DNA of 64,000 nt from Neoechinorhynchus agilis (Eukaryota > Acanthocephala), in NCBI GenBank assembly GCA_051530055.1, contig CM121342.1, forward strand, positions 7,006,001 to 7,070,000, read 5' to 3'. Below, one piece after another: positions 11,816 through 22,679 of this stretch. Below the pieces are notes generated by a model that made no database searches, had not been told where the DNA came from, and was given only the letters and a program-made list of their open reading frames with translations. Positions within the stretch are counted from its first letter, which is position 1. Each line of letters begins with the position of its first letter. Both the position numbers and the translations under genes were made by a program.

Positions 11816-12430
11816 TTTCCTAAAAAAATTCAACAAAACGAGTTCGAAAAACATTTACTCCATTGGTATGTACCACTCAGCTGCCGTTTTAGTGTAATGG
11901 TCGAAAAGACGGATTTAGCGTCCCCAAGCCCTCGGATCATCAATGTTTCGTCTAAATCTCTTGGACAATAATAACGCGTTTTATTGAAGCCGAAACAATA
12001 GAACCCTTTGGATCCTCTTAAGCACTCGAGTTCTGATTTCTTTTAATGAATGTGTTGATTTTGGAGTCTATAACAGGCCCGGTCGGGCCGGGGAAATATC
12101 TAATCAGGTTAGGAAGGTTGAAAATACAAAGAAAGGTTTGGGAGGACCCATGTACTTTGGGTCCTCATCCGTTAATATGGGAATATCCAGTCGAGAGATG
12201 TCCGTTCGGGAGGTAATATCTGATCGGAGGGATGTCTATTCGGCTAGGAACTATCCAGTCGGGGACGGTTCGTTCGGGTGAGAATGTGTCCGTTCGATTG
12301 AGAACTCTGATCTCGAAATTGCGTCAAAGTTTTTGTAGCTAAAAAAAGAATTGACGTCATCATCAATTTAAAGCTGGAAGAAATCAATTAAGTTTAAATG
12401 CCGAAACATTTTACACTATCAATAATTGTA
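11816..12430. repeat. spacer with a ~33-bp degenerate minisatellite
   Basis: Mostly unassigned sequence. From about 12178 to 12312 there are roughly four degenerate copies of a ~33-bp G-rich unit with the core GATGTCCGTTCGGGAGG or close variants (GATGTCTATTCGGCTAGG, GACGGTTCGTTCGGGTGAG). No gene seen. Confidence 0.55.
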
Positions 12431-12893
12431 GATAGATTTTCCCAAAACGTTCCCGAGTACGATGTTTTTTATTTTGTCCGAATTTTCGCCGCTTCACGGC
12501 TTTTTCGGGGACTTTCTCGCTCTGAAAGGTCAGAAAAGGGATAAACTGTCTGACAATTCATCCTTCCGATTGAGTAACCCATCAGTTGGTCCTCCACGAC
12601 CCTGCTACTCCACGGCCAATAAGCAGAGCTTCGGCAATGCAAAAGGTCTACAAGATCAAGGCTGGGCTAACATTATTGTGGTGGTGGTGGTTAGCAAAAT
12701 GGGTGGCCAACGGTGTTGACGCGTACGACGGTGCGTGCGGGTTTTATTGGTCACTCAATCGGAAGGATGAATTGTCAGACAGTTTATCACTTTTCTGACC
12801 TTTCAGAGCGAGAAAGAGTCCCCGAAGAAGCCGTGAAGCGGCGAATATTCGGACAAAATAAAACATCGTAAACGTTTTTGGGGAAAATCTATA
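12431..12893. mobile_element. Foldback/MITE-type element with ~148-bp terminal inverted repeats
   Basis: The left arm (12431-12580) and right arm (12747-12893) are near-perfect reverse complements; both contain the CGTTTTGGGGAAAATCTAT terminus and a block pairing GGACTTTCTCGCTCTGAAAG with its complement. About 165 bp of unique centre with a (GTG)n run separates them. A solo copy of one arm lies at 59995-60085, so this is a dispersed family. Confidence 0.8.
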
Positions 12894-13219
12894 CTAAACA
12901 ATGCGAGTACGCAACAAAGATGTCTTTCATCAATTACTACCAATTTTACAGCTATGATTTTTTACGTGGCTTATTTCTTGTTATTTTACCTTAAAAGGAG
13001 ATGCTTGGCTAAGTCTTTTCGGTTAACAATTATAGCCTTATTTTTGGCCAATCAAAATTCAAGCAGATGCCATCTGGAAATTGATAAACCAATGAGATCA
13101 TTGAGCAATAACCAATATTATTTTAAGTAATTTTTTAACGGTGAGAGAATAAGGAGTGGATTTATTGTTTCGACCGTTTTTTGAACTCACGAAAATTCGG
13201 CTATCATCTTAGTTAATCA
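12894..13219. other. intergenic, upstream of RRP1
   Basis: No coding feature seen. An acceptor-like CATCTTAG ends 7 nt before the RRP1 start codon. No TATA box is evident. Confidence 0.5.
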
Positions 13220-14349
13220 ATGGTAACATTTAAGATGTCTGACGAAAAGATTATTGCTTTAATTAAACAAATGGTCTCAGCCAACAAATCAATTCGCCAT
13301 AGTGCAGTATTTGAACTCGGTCGATTGATTTCAAATCAAAAATCGTTTTCTAACGAGCAATACACGATAATGTGGAAGGGTTTGTACGAATGCTATTGGA
13401 TGTGCGATAAAATGATTTCTCAAGAAGATCTTTGTGAACGAATATGTGATCTTTGCTTTAAGTTGTCCAATTTTAAGGAATCATCTTTTTTTATAGAGTC
13501 CGGATTTCAAAAAGTAATATCATCATGGACTCTGATTGATCGATGGCGAACCAGTAAGTTTATGATGTTACTAAGAACGCTTTTATCCCGATATTTTCAA
13601 CTCTTACACCGCCACGAATGGTCCAAAGTGTCCTTAAAGGCATTTGTGAAGTTTATGAGTACAAACGTGATTGTTGACGATTTGGATCGTTGCCCTAGGG
13701 ACGTTGTTTTCTATTTAATATCGATCTATATCGATGAAATCTGTGAGAATTGACGACTATTATACCTGGATGCTCTTTTCGATAGCAACAAAATAGTCGA
13801 CAATTATTTAAAGCCGTTCCAAATGGAAAAATAGTTAAAGTTGGACCACGTCTATTGAGACCTTTTGCCGTGTTGATGGCAACGTCTTCTAGTCGACAAC
13901 TCGTCTATACGGTTCGTGATGAAGTGTTTTATGCTCTATTGGAGAACACCGATGAACCAGTAGAGGAAAACATGGAAGATATTGCTCGTATTGGAGGATT
14001 TAAGCTATCTCGTAAAGAACAAGAAATTTGTTCAATTCGAACAGAAAACGAGAATTGTAGTGGAGCAATAAAAGTCGCTTATAAAACAATAGGAAATAGA
14101 TTGATTAAATATGGTTCAAAGAAAGATTGTCGTCAAATGAATCGCAATGTCTTGTATGATGCCGGAAAGAGATTTGTAAAGTATGCCAAAACTGGAGAGT
14201 ATGCGTTTAATGACGAAGTACAATGGTTCGGCCAGTTAGCTAAAATTGAAATGCCCAGAAAGTTGAAGATTAAGAACCAACTTAGGAGCATTAACAGTCT
14301 GAAAAAGAGATTGAAAGAAGTCCAGGCAAAGTCAAAACGAGTGCGATAA
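13220..14349 (+). CDS. RRP1: RRP1/Nop52 ribosomal RNA processing protein
   Basis: Nucleolar protein of 60S subunit maturation (processing of 27S/32S pre-rRNA). Two exons, 13220-13742 and 13835-14349, join in frame across a 92-bp intron (GTGAGA...AATAG) to give 345 residues. Family blocks: TIMWKGLYECYWMCDK, DRWRTSKFMMLLRTLL, HEWSKVSLKAF, YLISIYIDEI then FKVG across the splice, LLRPFAVLMA, and the C-terminal YKTIGNRLI...NRNVLYDAGKRF matching the FDYK block of RRP1 proteins. The C-terminus is short and basic (LKKRLKEVQAKSKRVR). A second in-frame Met at 13235 (MSDEK) is an alternative start. Confidence 0.88.
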
Positions 14350-14506
14350 AAAACAGGAAATTTTAACATAAAAACATGAAGCCGTTAAAGTTTGATTTAT
14401 TTTCTCGCTTTTGGGTGATTTGCTGTTTATTATTCAAAACTTAATGACATTTTTGTGTCATCCAATCAGCAATGCAGCTTTTTTTTTAATTTAACGTCTT
14501 TTGCTG

Positions 14507-14514
14507 TATAAAAG
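14507..14514 (+). promoter_or_regulatory. TATA box upstream of the AT-rich array
   Basis: TATAAAAG in the context TGCTGTATAAAAGGCTGGG, about 50 bp before the 14.56-16.69 kb array and 2.2 kb before MARS2. It could start a transcript that runs through the array. Confidence 0.45.
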
Positions 14515-14559
14515 GCTGGGTTCTATATTTCAATTTTTGTTAGAAACTGATTTTAAGGC

Positions 14560-16690
14560 AATAAAATGCAAAAGAGTTTCAGCACCTTTCAAAAAAAAAG
14601 AAAATTTTACTTTTATATGCTAAAGGAGATTTATTTTATTTTGATTCGACGAAAATCATTGTAAACCTTTCAAAAAAAGAAAATTCTACTTTTCTGTGAT
14701 TTCTTAGTGTTTTTCTTCTGAAAGAGAAGTTTTTTATTCTTTATCTGAAGAGATTTGTTAAGATTGGTTCACCATAAATCATTCCAAATCTTTCAAAAAA
14801 AAGAAAATTCTACTTTTCTGTTATTTCTTAGTGTTTTTCTTCTGAAAGAGAAGTTTTTTATTCTTTATCTGAAGAGATTTGTTAAGATTGGTTCACCATA
14901 AATCATTCCAAATCTTTCAAAAAAAAAGAAAATTCTACTTTTCTGTTATTTCTTAGTGTTTTTTTTCTGAAAGAGAGGTTTTATTCTTTACCTAAGGAGA
15001 TTTATTTTATTTTGATTCGACGAAAATTATTCCAAATTTTTCAAAAAAAGAAAATTTTACTTTTATATGCTCAAGGAGATTTATTTTATTTGGATTCGAC
15101 GAAAATCATTCCAAGTCTTTCAAAAAAGAAAATTCTACTTTTCTGCGGTTTCTTAGTGTGTTTTTTTCTGAAAGAGAAGTTTTATTCTTTACCTAAGGAG
15201 ATTTATTTTATTTTGATTCGACGAAAATGATTCCAAATTTTTCAAATTTTTTTTTACTTTTATATGCTCAAGGAGATTTATTTTATTTTGATTCGACGAA
15301 AATCATTCCAAGTCTTTCAAAAAAAGAAAATTCTACTCTTCTGTGATTTCTTAGTGTTTTTCTTCTGAAAGAGAAGTTTTATTCTTTACCTAAGGAGATT
15401 TATTTTATTTTGATTCGACGAAAATGATTCGAAATCTTTCAAAATTTTTTTTACTTTTATATGCTCAAGGAGATTTATTTTATTTTGATTCGACGAAAAT
15501 CATTGTAAACCTTTCAAAAAAAGAAAATTCTACTTTTCTGTGATTTCTTAGTGTTTTTCTTCTGAAAGAGAAGTTTTTTATTCTTTATCTGAAGATATTT
15601 GTTAAGATTGGTTCACCATAAATCATTCCAAATCTTTCAAAAAAAGAAAATTCTACTTTTCTGTTATTTCTTAGTGTTTTTTTCTGAAAGAGAGGTTTTA
15701 TTCTTTACCTAAGGAGATTTATTTTATTTTGATTCGACGAAAATTATTCCAAATTTTTCAAAAAAATAAAATTTTACTTTTATATGCTCAAGGAGATTTA
15801 TTTTATTTGGATTCGACGAAAATCATTCCAAGTCTTTCAAAAAAGAAAATTCTACTTTTCTGCGGTTTCTTAGTGTTTTTTTTTCTGAAAGAGAAGTTTT
15901 ATTCTTTGCCTAAGGAGATTTATTTTATTTTGATTCGACGAAAATGATTCGAAATCTTTCAAAAAAATTTTTACTTTTATATGCTTAAGGAGATTTATTT
16001 TATTTGGATTCGACGAAAATCATTCCAAGTCTTTCAAAAAAGAAAATTCTACTTTTCTGCGGTTTCTTAGTGTGTTTTTTCTGAAAGAGAAGTTTTATTC
16101 TTTACCTAAGGAGATTTATTTTATTTTGATTGGACGAAAATCATTCCAAATCTTTAAAAAAAAAAGAAAATTCTACTTTTATATGCTCAAGGAGATTTAT
16201 TTTATTTTGATTCGACGAAAATCATTGTAAACCTTTCAAAAAAAAAGAAAATTCTACTTTTCTGTGATTTCTTAGTGTTTTTCTTCTGAAAGAGCAGTTT
16301 TTTATTCTTTATCTGAAGAGATTTGTTAAGATTGGTTCACCATAAATCATTCCAAATCTTTCAAAAAAAGAAAATTCTACTTTTCTGTGATTTCTTAGTG
16401 TTTTTTTTCTGAACGAGAGGTTTTATTCTTTATCTGAAGAGATTTATTTTATTTTGATTCGACGAAAATTATTCCAAATTTTTCAAAAAAAAAGAAAATT
16501 CTACTTTTCTATGATTTCTTAGTGTTTTTCTTCTGAAAGAGAAGTTTTATTCTTTATCTGAAGAGATTTATTTTATTTGGATTCGACGAAAATGATTCCA
16601 AATCTTAAAAAAAAAGAAAATTCTACTTTTCTATGATTTCTTAGTCTTTCTCTTATAAAGGGAAAGTCTTATTATTTACACGAAGAAAAG
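14560..16690 (+). repeat. AT-rich composite tandem array before MARS2
   Basis: Interleaved ~125-bp and ~70-bp units. The long unit contains TTTCTTAGTGTTTTTCTTCT and AGAGAAGTTTTATTC; both share AGGAGATTTATTTTATTTTG then GATTCGACGAAAATCATTCC and a poly-A/AGAAAATTCTACTTTT segment. At least fifteen units occur. Small frames repeated inside (for example 15012-15230 and 15729-15947) are by-products. The array ends within about 15 bp of the MARS2 start codon. Confidence 0.9.
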
Positions 16691-16703
16691 TTTTTTCCGA
16701 TAG

Positions 16704-19700
16704 ATGGACACTAAAACCTTGGTGTGTGTTTTTTTGACTCTCAAATTTGAAAACTCATCGTGTCTTTTCGGAAAAGCTTCTCAGATGTCCCATTTCATCA
16801 CTACTCCAATTTTCTACGTTAATTCTCGTCCACATATTGGACACATCTTTACTGCTGTTTGGGCGGACGTTTCCAATCGCTGGTCACGTTTAAATAATCG
16901 CTCGACTGTGTTCAGTACCGGAACCGACGAACATGGTACCAAGGTTAATTCAGCCGCGTTACGGTCAAATGTCCAAGTTGGTGAGTACTGTGACCGCATC
17001 TCTACTGAGTTTCGGCATTTGTTCGATACATTCAAAGTGGATTATACCCATTTCGTCCGGACTACTGATCTGTCACACCAAAGAGCCGTTCAAAGTGTTT
17101 GGAATGCTCTTGAAAGCAACTCATTGATTGAAAGCGGACAATATTCTGGTTGGTATAGTGAAACGGACGAATGCTTCTATGGAAACAAAGAAATCGAGTT
17201 GGTCAGTGGAGACAGAGCAATATCTTTAACGACAAAATCCGAATGTAGGTTTGTTACGGAACGTAATTACATGTTTAGAATTGCGGATGTTGCCCATAAA
17301 GTTATTCGGTGGTTAGAGAATGAAAAACCCATTCGTCCTGGACGGTACTGTTCGGAAATGATTGGATTTTTAAAGAGAAACACTAAATCAGTTTCAATAT
17401 CCAGACAACGCGATAGGTGTCCATGGGGTATCGCAGTTCCTAATGATAAAGAACAAATCATCTATGTATGGATGGATGCTTTATTCAATTTCTCGTTTGG
17501 TCTACGTTTTACGAGAAATGATATTTTAATCAATTATCTAACCGTTGCTGGTTACCCAGACAAACTCAATTGTTGGCCTCCTGATGTTCAATTTGTAGGT
17601 AAGGATATAATTCGGTTCCACAGTATTTTATGGCCATCAATTTTATTTGCGATTGGTCTTGATCCTCCTAAACAAATCATATGCCATGGTCATTTTCTAA
17701 TGGAAGGAATGAAAATGTCTAAAAGCCTCGGTAATGTAGTTATACCATCGGAAGGTTTACTTAAATTCACACTTGATGGTTTTCGATATGCTTTAATAAG
17801 ATGTGGCCCAAAAGAAGATGATTCGAATTTCTATGAAAAGAGTTTCTATGAGCTTATAAATGCCGAACTCTGTAATACCTACGCTAATTTATTATCGCGG
17901 TGCTGCTCAAATATTGTGAATCCGGAAATGATTATGTATCCCTGTGAAGAGGGAGACAATGCGTTAAGTGAAATGAAAGCTATAACTATTCAGAAAGTCC
18001 GTTCGCTTTATGATGCTTTTGATTTTCAAAATGGAGCTGTTGCTATTATGGCATACGATGTGGTTCTGGCACAAAATAACATTTTTCTTCTCAACAAAAT
18101 TGTTTTATCCAAGTTTAAAACCTTTTTCTTAAATAACATAGCGCTCAAAATTCCAATGGGAACGCCGAAACTTCTTTATACTCCATTGCCTCAAAGATCA
18201 CAGTTTCGCTTTATGATTCTCTGAAAAAAAATATTTTAAAAAGTTTAGCAACCGTAGCGGCCGAAGGTCGTCAAAGTCCAATCCGGCACAAATTTGTTAG
18301 GCATTAAAATACTTAGTGTTTCTCACTACGGGAAAGCGCGGTTGGATTTTGTTTGCTTAGGAAATGCATCATTTCCACGTTTTTTCTTCTTATCGATATT
18401 TAAGAATTTCTTCTTTAAGAGTATGCGAATTTAATTTTAGAGCAATATATCGTTTACTGGCAACTTTTCGTGGCCCTCAAAGTTCTTATGGATGTCAAAA
18501 AATTTCGCCGATCTTATTGAACAAAAACAACAGAGCTTAATGCACATTCCAATTTATATTTCACTCAGTACGTATGGCAGTCAAACGAGCCTCATCCTAA
18601 GTCTAATCGTTGGTTCTAAATATATTTTGTGGCTGAGAGCAATCGGTAGGAAGTGGACTACTTTTCTCAATATGTTCCACCGCCTCCTGTACGGTCAAAA
18701 ATGCAAAAAGTTCGTCAAAGTCTTCGAAAAATCCGGTCTTGTTCGCAGTCTTCAATAATTGCTCTGTTAACGCATAAAGAAAAGGGGAGTAGAATGGTGA
18801 AACGGACGAACCTCGCAATTCACACAGCATTAGTCGCGTCCCATGAGCCTCAGCGATCTCATCTATCCATCTCTTTCAGAATTCTTTAACAAACAAAAAT
18901 TCGTCGGCACCAATCGTCTCAATAGCCATAGAGGTTTTTAAAATGTAGAGTGATAGATCGAGGAATTTGTATTTCTCTCTTTTTCGCCACTTCACCGGCT
19001 GCTCCTAAAACTGCAAGGAACAAGTTGCTCTTAGCAATCTTATTTTGTGCATGTGAAGTCCAAAGGAGAAGGCATCTTTCCCACGGAACTGTTGATGTTC
19101 TGCTCGGTTCTTTTCCGCCATCTTTGTTTAAATCGACCTCCTCAATGCCGATGCTAAATCCTTGCGTTTTAGAGTATTCACCACGCTGTGGCTATCGTTT
19201 TGGGACGATCGACCCCCTTGGGTTTATGTGCAATTTCGCTTAAAGAAAATTGGTGTTTTTTCGATTCGCTTTTATTCATGAAATTATTTTACAATTCGTA
19301 GGGGTTTTCTGTATCTAAAAGTGCATTAGCATCATTAATGAAATTATAAGCCTAATCCCAAAAAATCACTCTTCGAAATGAGAGATTATTCGCCAAATTG
19401 TGTGATTCTCTTAAAGCGAAAAATATACTTCCTCATATTCTTTTCCTAGACTTTTTTTTGGTTGAATGGAACCACAGTCCATTTCAGAGTTTGGTATTAT
19501 TCGACTGTAAAAGTCAATACGAACTGCGTTTTTTTTGTTTGATCGTAATCCACATAATTAACTCGTATCGCTTTCACTACCCGTCAATTTTCTATCTTTA
19601 ATAATTGTCAGAAACATTTCAAGTTTATTTAAGATGTGCAAATAAACACTTTCAGGAATCCAGTATATGGAAGAGAGGAATTGACGAATCGTTTCGAACA

Positions 19701-19901
19701 AAAGTGATTGCAGAATGCCTTGATGCTGTTCGAATTTCATCAATCTTGCTTCAACCCATAATTCCTCAGCTTTCCTTCCGTGTGCTAAATAGTCTAGGAC
19801 TCAAAGATATACACTTTCAATCGAATGGAAGTATTCCCCGCTTAGACGCTCCCATCAATATTGCCTATAAACATCCCGTTTTCAATCGTTTAAAGCCTTG
19901 A
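16704..19901 (+). CDS. MARS2: Mitochondrial methionyl-tRNA synthetase
   Basis: Class I aminoacyl-tRNA synthetase that charges mitochondrial tRNA-Met. Exon 1 (from 16704) encodes a probable mitochondrial presequence, then FITTPIFYVNSRPHIGH with the HIGH box at residues 44-47, FSTGTDEHGTKV, YVWMDALFNF, FVGKDIIRFHSILWPS, and the KMSKS box near residues 337-341 (MKMSKSLGNV). Homology continues to about 18055 (YDAFDFQNGAVAIMAYDVV). The C-terminal piece resumes at about 19635 (RCANKHFQESSIWKRG, ECLDAVRISSILLQPIIPQ, LNSLGL) and stops at 19901. The exact splice sites are unresolved; one phase-consistent option is a donor at 18112. The ~1.5-kb intron is large for this genome and carries a retroelement fragment. 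The start follows TTCCGATAG. Confidence 0.88.
18600..19240 (-). mobile_element. RT-nuclease family fragment inside the MARS2 intron
   Basis: The minus strand shows the family's C-terminal order: a VPWER-CLLLW segment, AGEVAKK, then AIETIGADEFLFVKEF and KRWIDEIAEAHGT, matching the corresponding blocks at 53062-53553. It is broken in several places. A further 75-codon open stretch (18603-18830) follows and has no family that I can name. Confidence 0.55.
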
Positions 19902-19967
19902 CATTAATAAATACATAATTATTTACGAGATATATTTTTCTCCTTTGAAACTATGTTTTAGATATAC

Positions 19968-21590
19968 ATGAAGTTATTTCTCATGCGATCGCATCAACAA
20001 CGCCTTCAAGTGAAATTCACCATTCGTCGTCTTCTATCAATCGCTTACATGACCGGAGAGTTCTTCTTTAAAGTCCGTATCCTCGGTACATCATCTAGTT
20101 CCCAACACAACCGTCCTAACCTTAGAAAATTGGCGAAACGTCCAGCATTAGCTAAAGGAAAACGTTCAACAACTCGCCATTGCACTTATGTTTCCAATCA
20201 GAGGGTTCAAGTAAATAACCACATCGTTATATGGAACGAAGAGGCCGTATTGGATGTAAAGATCAAGTCGCAACGCAAAAGACGTTCTGATAAATGGTTA
20301 GGTTGTTTTAGAGAAGATTATTCCAAATCGATTCATGGTGGTAGCGAAGACGACACCATGCGTGAGTCGGAGGTTAAGCTGTGCAATTGTTGGTGTAGAG
20401 TCTCTATAAGAACTGTTCCAGATCGAAATCAATCTAAGCCAGAGAAGTATGGATATGTTGATATCAACATCGCAGACTATGCCGTGGATAAAGGTGGAAC
20501 TGTTCAGAAGCAATTCCTTTTACATCATAAAATCTCGATCTCCAAAGGAGACTTGAGTTGAAAATCGCTTTGTCTTTAACTGTGCCAGAAATCGAATGTT
20601 TTCTATAGAAATGTGGTCAGTTCGTAAAAACACATCCAAATTTTGTTAATTTAATTGCAATTCCTACCATTATTGTACTGTTGAAATTAGTTTAAACTTG
20701 TTTGAACATGGAATTAAAATGTGATTTCGGAGGCACAATCTTGTACGTGTTTATCATCAAAACTTAAATGTGCCGAAAGCAGTCGGATATTCATAGAACA
20801 ACCAGTTTAAGCTTAATAGTTATTTTGAAAGTTACGTCTTTTTATCGAATAAATTTAAGTATTTTCAACATATTATTTTTGTTCAGTCGAAACTATCAGT
20901 TCCCTTGTCAATAATGTACGCATTTTTAGATTTCTTTAAGTAGAAGGAAGTGTTTTTCAAACGAAACTATAGATCATTGAGGTACAAAAAATTTTAATAT
21001 TCTAAGTATTTGTCATAATTCTTTTAAGTGAGATTTATTGCAAAAAATCATATGATCTTTTAATTTGACAATTTTTTATTAAAAACTTTTTTCGTAGCCG
21101 AAAAAATAAACTAATTTATTAAGTGCGATATGAACGTTCAAACTTAAATACTAACAAATCAACCTTCATAGATGGAAAAAATTTGTCGAATGAAGAAATA
21201 AAATTTATTTAATCGAGAGCTAATCACAAATTTTCTAGTTGATAGAGATTTTTTGTTTTGCATGGATACAAGCACCGTCCGGATAACAGTATTCTGGTTA
21301 TGGATATTGAAGTAATGAATAGCTCTTTTAATAGTGAGCAACAAATTTCTTCATCGACGGAGGTTAATTTGTGTCCTTCTAGAGAATTGCTTCAACCTCG
21401 TAGAAACATGGAAAAGGAGGATGCACTGGACGTTATTAATCTCGGCGAGCATCAATGTATTGATGATCATCGATATTTGCGTGGTTTAATAAGTTTTCTT
21501 GAAGAAGCTCCTGGACGTAGAGCTCTATGTGAGACTCGAGTGGACGCAAAGGCAGTAGTGGACGAAATATGTACGAAGCTTAATATTTAA
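19968..21590 (+). CDS. EEIG1/FAM102-like protein with N-terminal C2 domain
   Basis: The first part (19968-20561) matches the NT-C2 domain of EEIG1/EHBP1-type proteins: LQVKFTIRRLLSI, TGEFFFKVRILG, HIVIWNEEAVLDVKI, VSIRTVPDRNQ, EKYGYVDINIADYA. The second part (21258-21590) supplies the conserved YKHRPDNSILVMDIEVMN and the short C-terminal block CETRVDAKAVVDEICTKL seen in FAM102 proteins. The family acts at membrane contact or trafficking sites; the exact role is not established. An intron of roughly 0.7 kb lies between the parts and its ends are unresolved. An acceptor-like GTTTTAG lies 6 nt before the start. It converges on PPP1R3 with 27 bp between stop codons. Confidence 0.8.
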
Positions 21591-21617
21591 AAAGACGACC
21601 GAAATATACAAACAAAC

Positions 21618-22272
21618 TTAGTACAATTTGTATCTTTGGACATGAAAGTTTTGACCTCCATTGTTATCCCAGTGTTCATCTCCAAAGGATGTAATCATTT
21701 TTACAGCAAAGTAGACATCCATTATATCCATATAGGGCGGCATGATAAGATTATAGATGAAATAAGACTCATTTGTTTTACTTTGATGGCATGGCTGGTC
21801 CATGTAAGTACGCCAATCGTCGTAAGTATATCTGATCAACAGATTAACTTGGCTTCGATCGAATTGAGGTGAAACAAAAACATTTCCACTCAATATTCCA
21901 GACTGTTCGTCCCCGAATGCGTTTCTTAACACTATGGTTTTTCATGTTTGTGTGTTTTTTCGCTGAAAACCTTACATGGAACGCCATAGGAGTAGTCGAA
22001 CTGGAGCCGGACGTTCAGGACAGATTAGTTCTTGTGGTTCCCATCGATAGAAGGCTTGCTTTATTTTATCAAGAGATGGCATGAGTGTAGGTTGTGCCAT
22101 TGAAGATGTAAGAGACGAACTAGAACCGCTTGAAGAAAACCATGTAACCAACTTCTGACCGGCAGCGTCCGCGAATCGGATATGTCTACCTGGTGTATTA
22201 TAATGTTTGGTTGTTAAACCACTGTCACTTTCACTCTCCGTCATGGACACCTTGATAGGAGTTGGTGGATAA
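21618..22272 (-). CDS. Protein phosphatase 1 glycogen-targeting regulatory subunit (PPP1R3-like, CBM21)
   Basis: Targets PP1 to glycogen. The upstream exon (about 22272-21985) carries an acidic Ser stretch (MTESESDSG) and an RVxF-type PP1-docking motif HIRFADAAGQKL. The downstream exon (about 21918-21618) carries a CBM21 glycogen-binding domain: LLIRYTYDDWRTY, MPPYMDIMDVYFAVKM and the signature EHWDNNGGQNFHV. A short intron (about 60 bp, near 21920-21980) separates them; the donor is uncertain. The 5' exon begins at an acceptor (GTTTAG near 22273), so at least one upstream exon is missing from the model. Confidence 0.82.
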
Positions 22273-22679
22273 CACTAAACAAAACTTGTCTAATGAAACG
22301 TTTGTTTCTCCTAAGACAAAATTGTCGTGAGAACAAAGTTATTGATGGAGTCTTTGCCACAATGAGCCTCCTTTACTACACTCACATCGAACTCTTCATG
22401 GATGATTATGCGAAATGCCGCATGGAAGCCAGATGATGAACGCGAATCAAGGAAAAGCTGAGCGACACTTCTATGGGGCAAATGTCATCACAGTTGTCGT
22501 TTCTTAGACGTGGTGTCATATTCCCTTATGAGGTTTCAACCACAATTAGCAATAGTCGATACTTTTTGCGCCGAATTCTCCTTAACTTCCTTCGTTTTTG
22601 TGTAGTGAAAAAGATCGGATTTCTTAAGTGCCTTTTAGAAAGCAAAAATATACGCACAAATAGAGAGAGAGAAAGAGAA
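22273..22679. other. spacer, possible upstream PPP1R3 exon
   Basis: No feature can be firmly called. The first exon of the minus-strand PPP1R3 gene should lie here or inside the array beyond. A 109-codon plus-strand frame at 22473 runs into the repeat and is not credible. Confidence 0.4.

Noticed and set aside
18603-18930. STAS-like domain of an SLC26 anion transporter on the minus strand
   Set aside because: The pattern of a GTRLMLCEL strand followed by EAVEHIEK looked STAS-like. The upstream sequence, however, aligns block by block with the RT-nuclease family's C-terminal module, so the resemblance is probably accidental.
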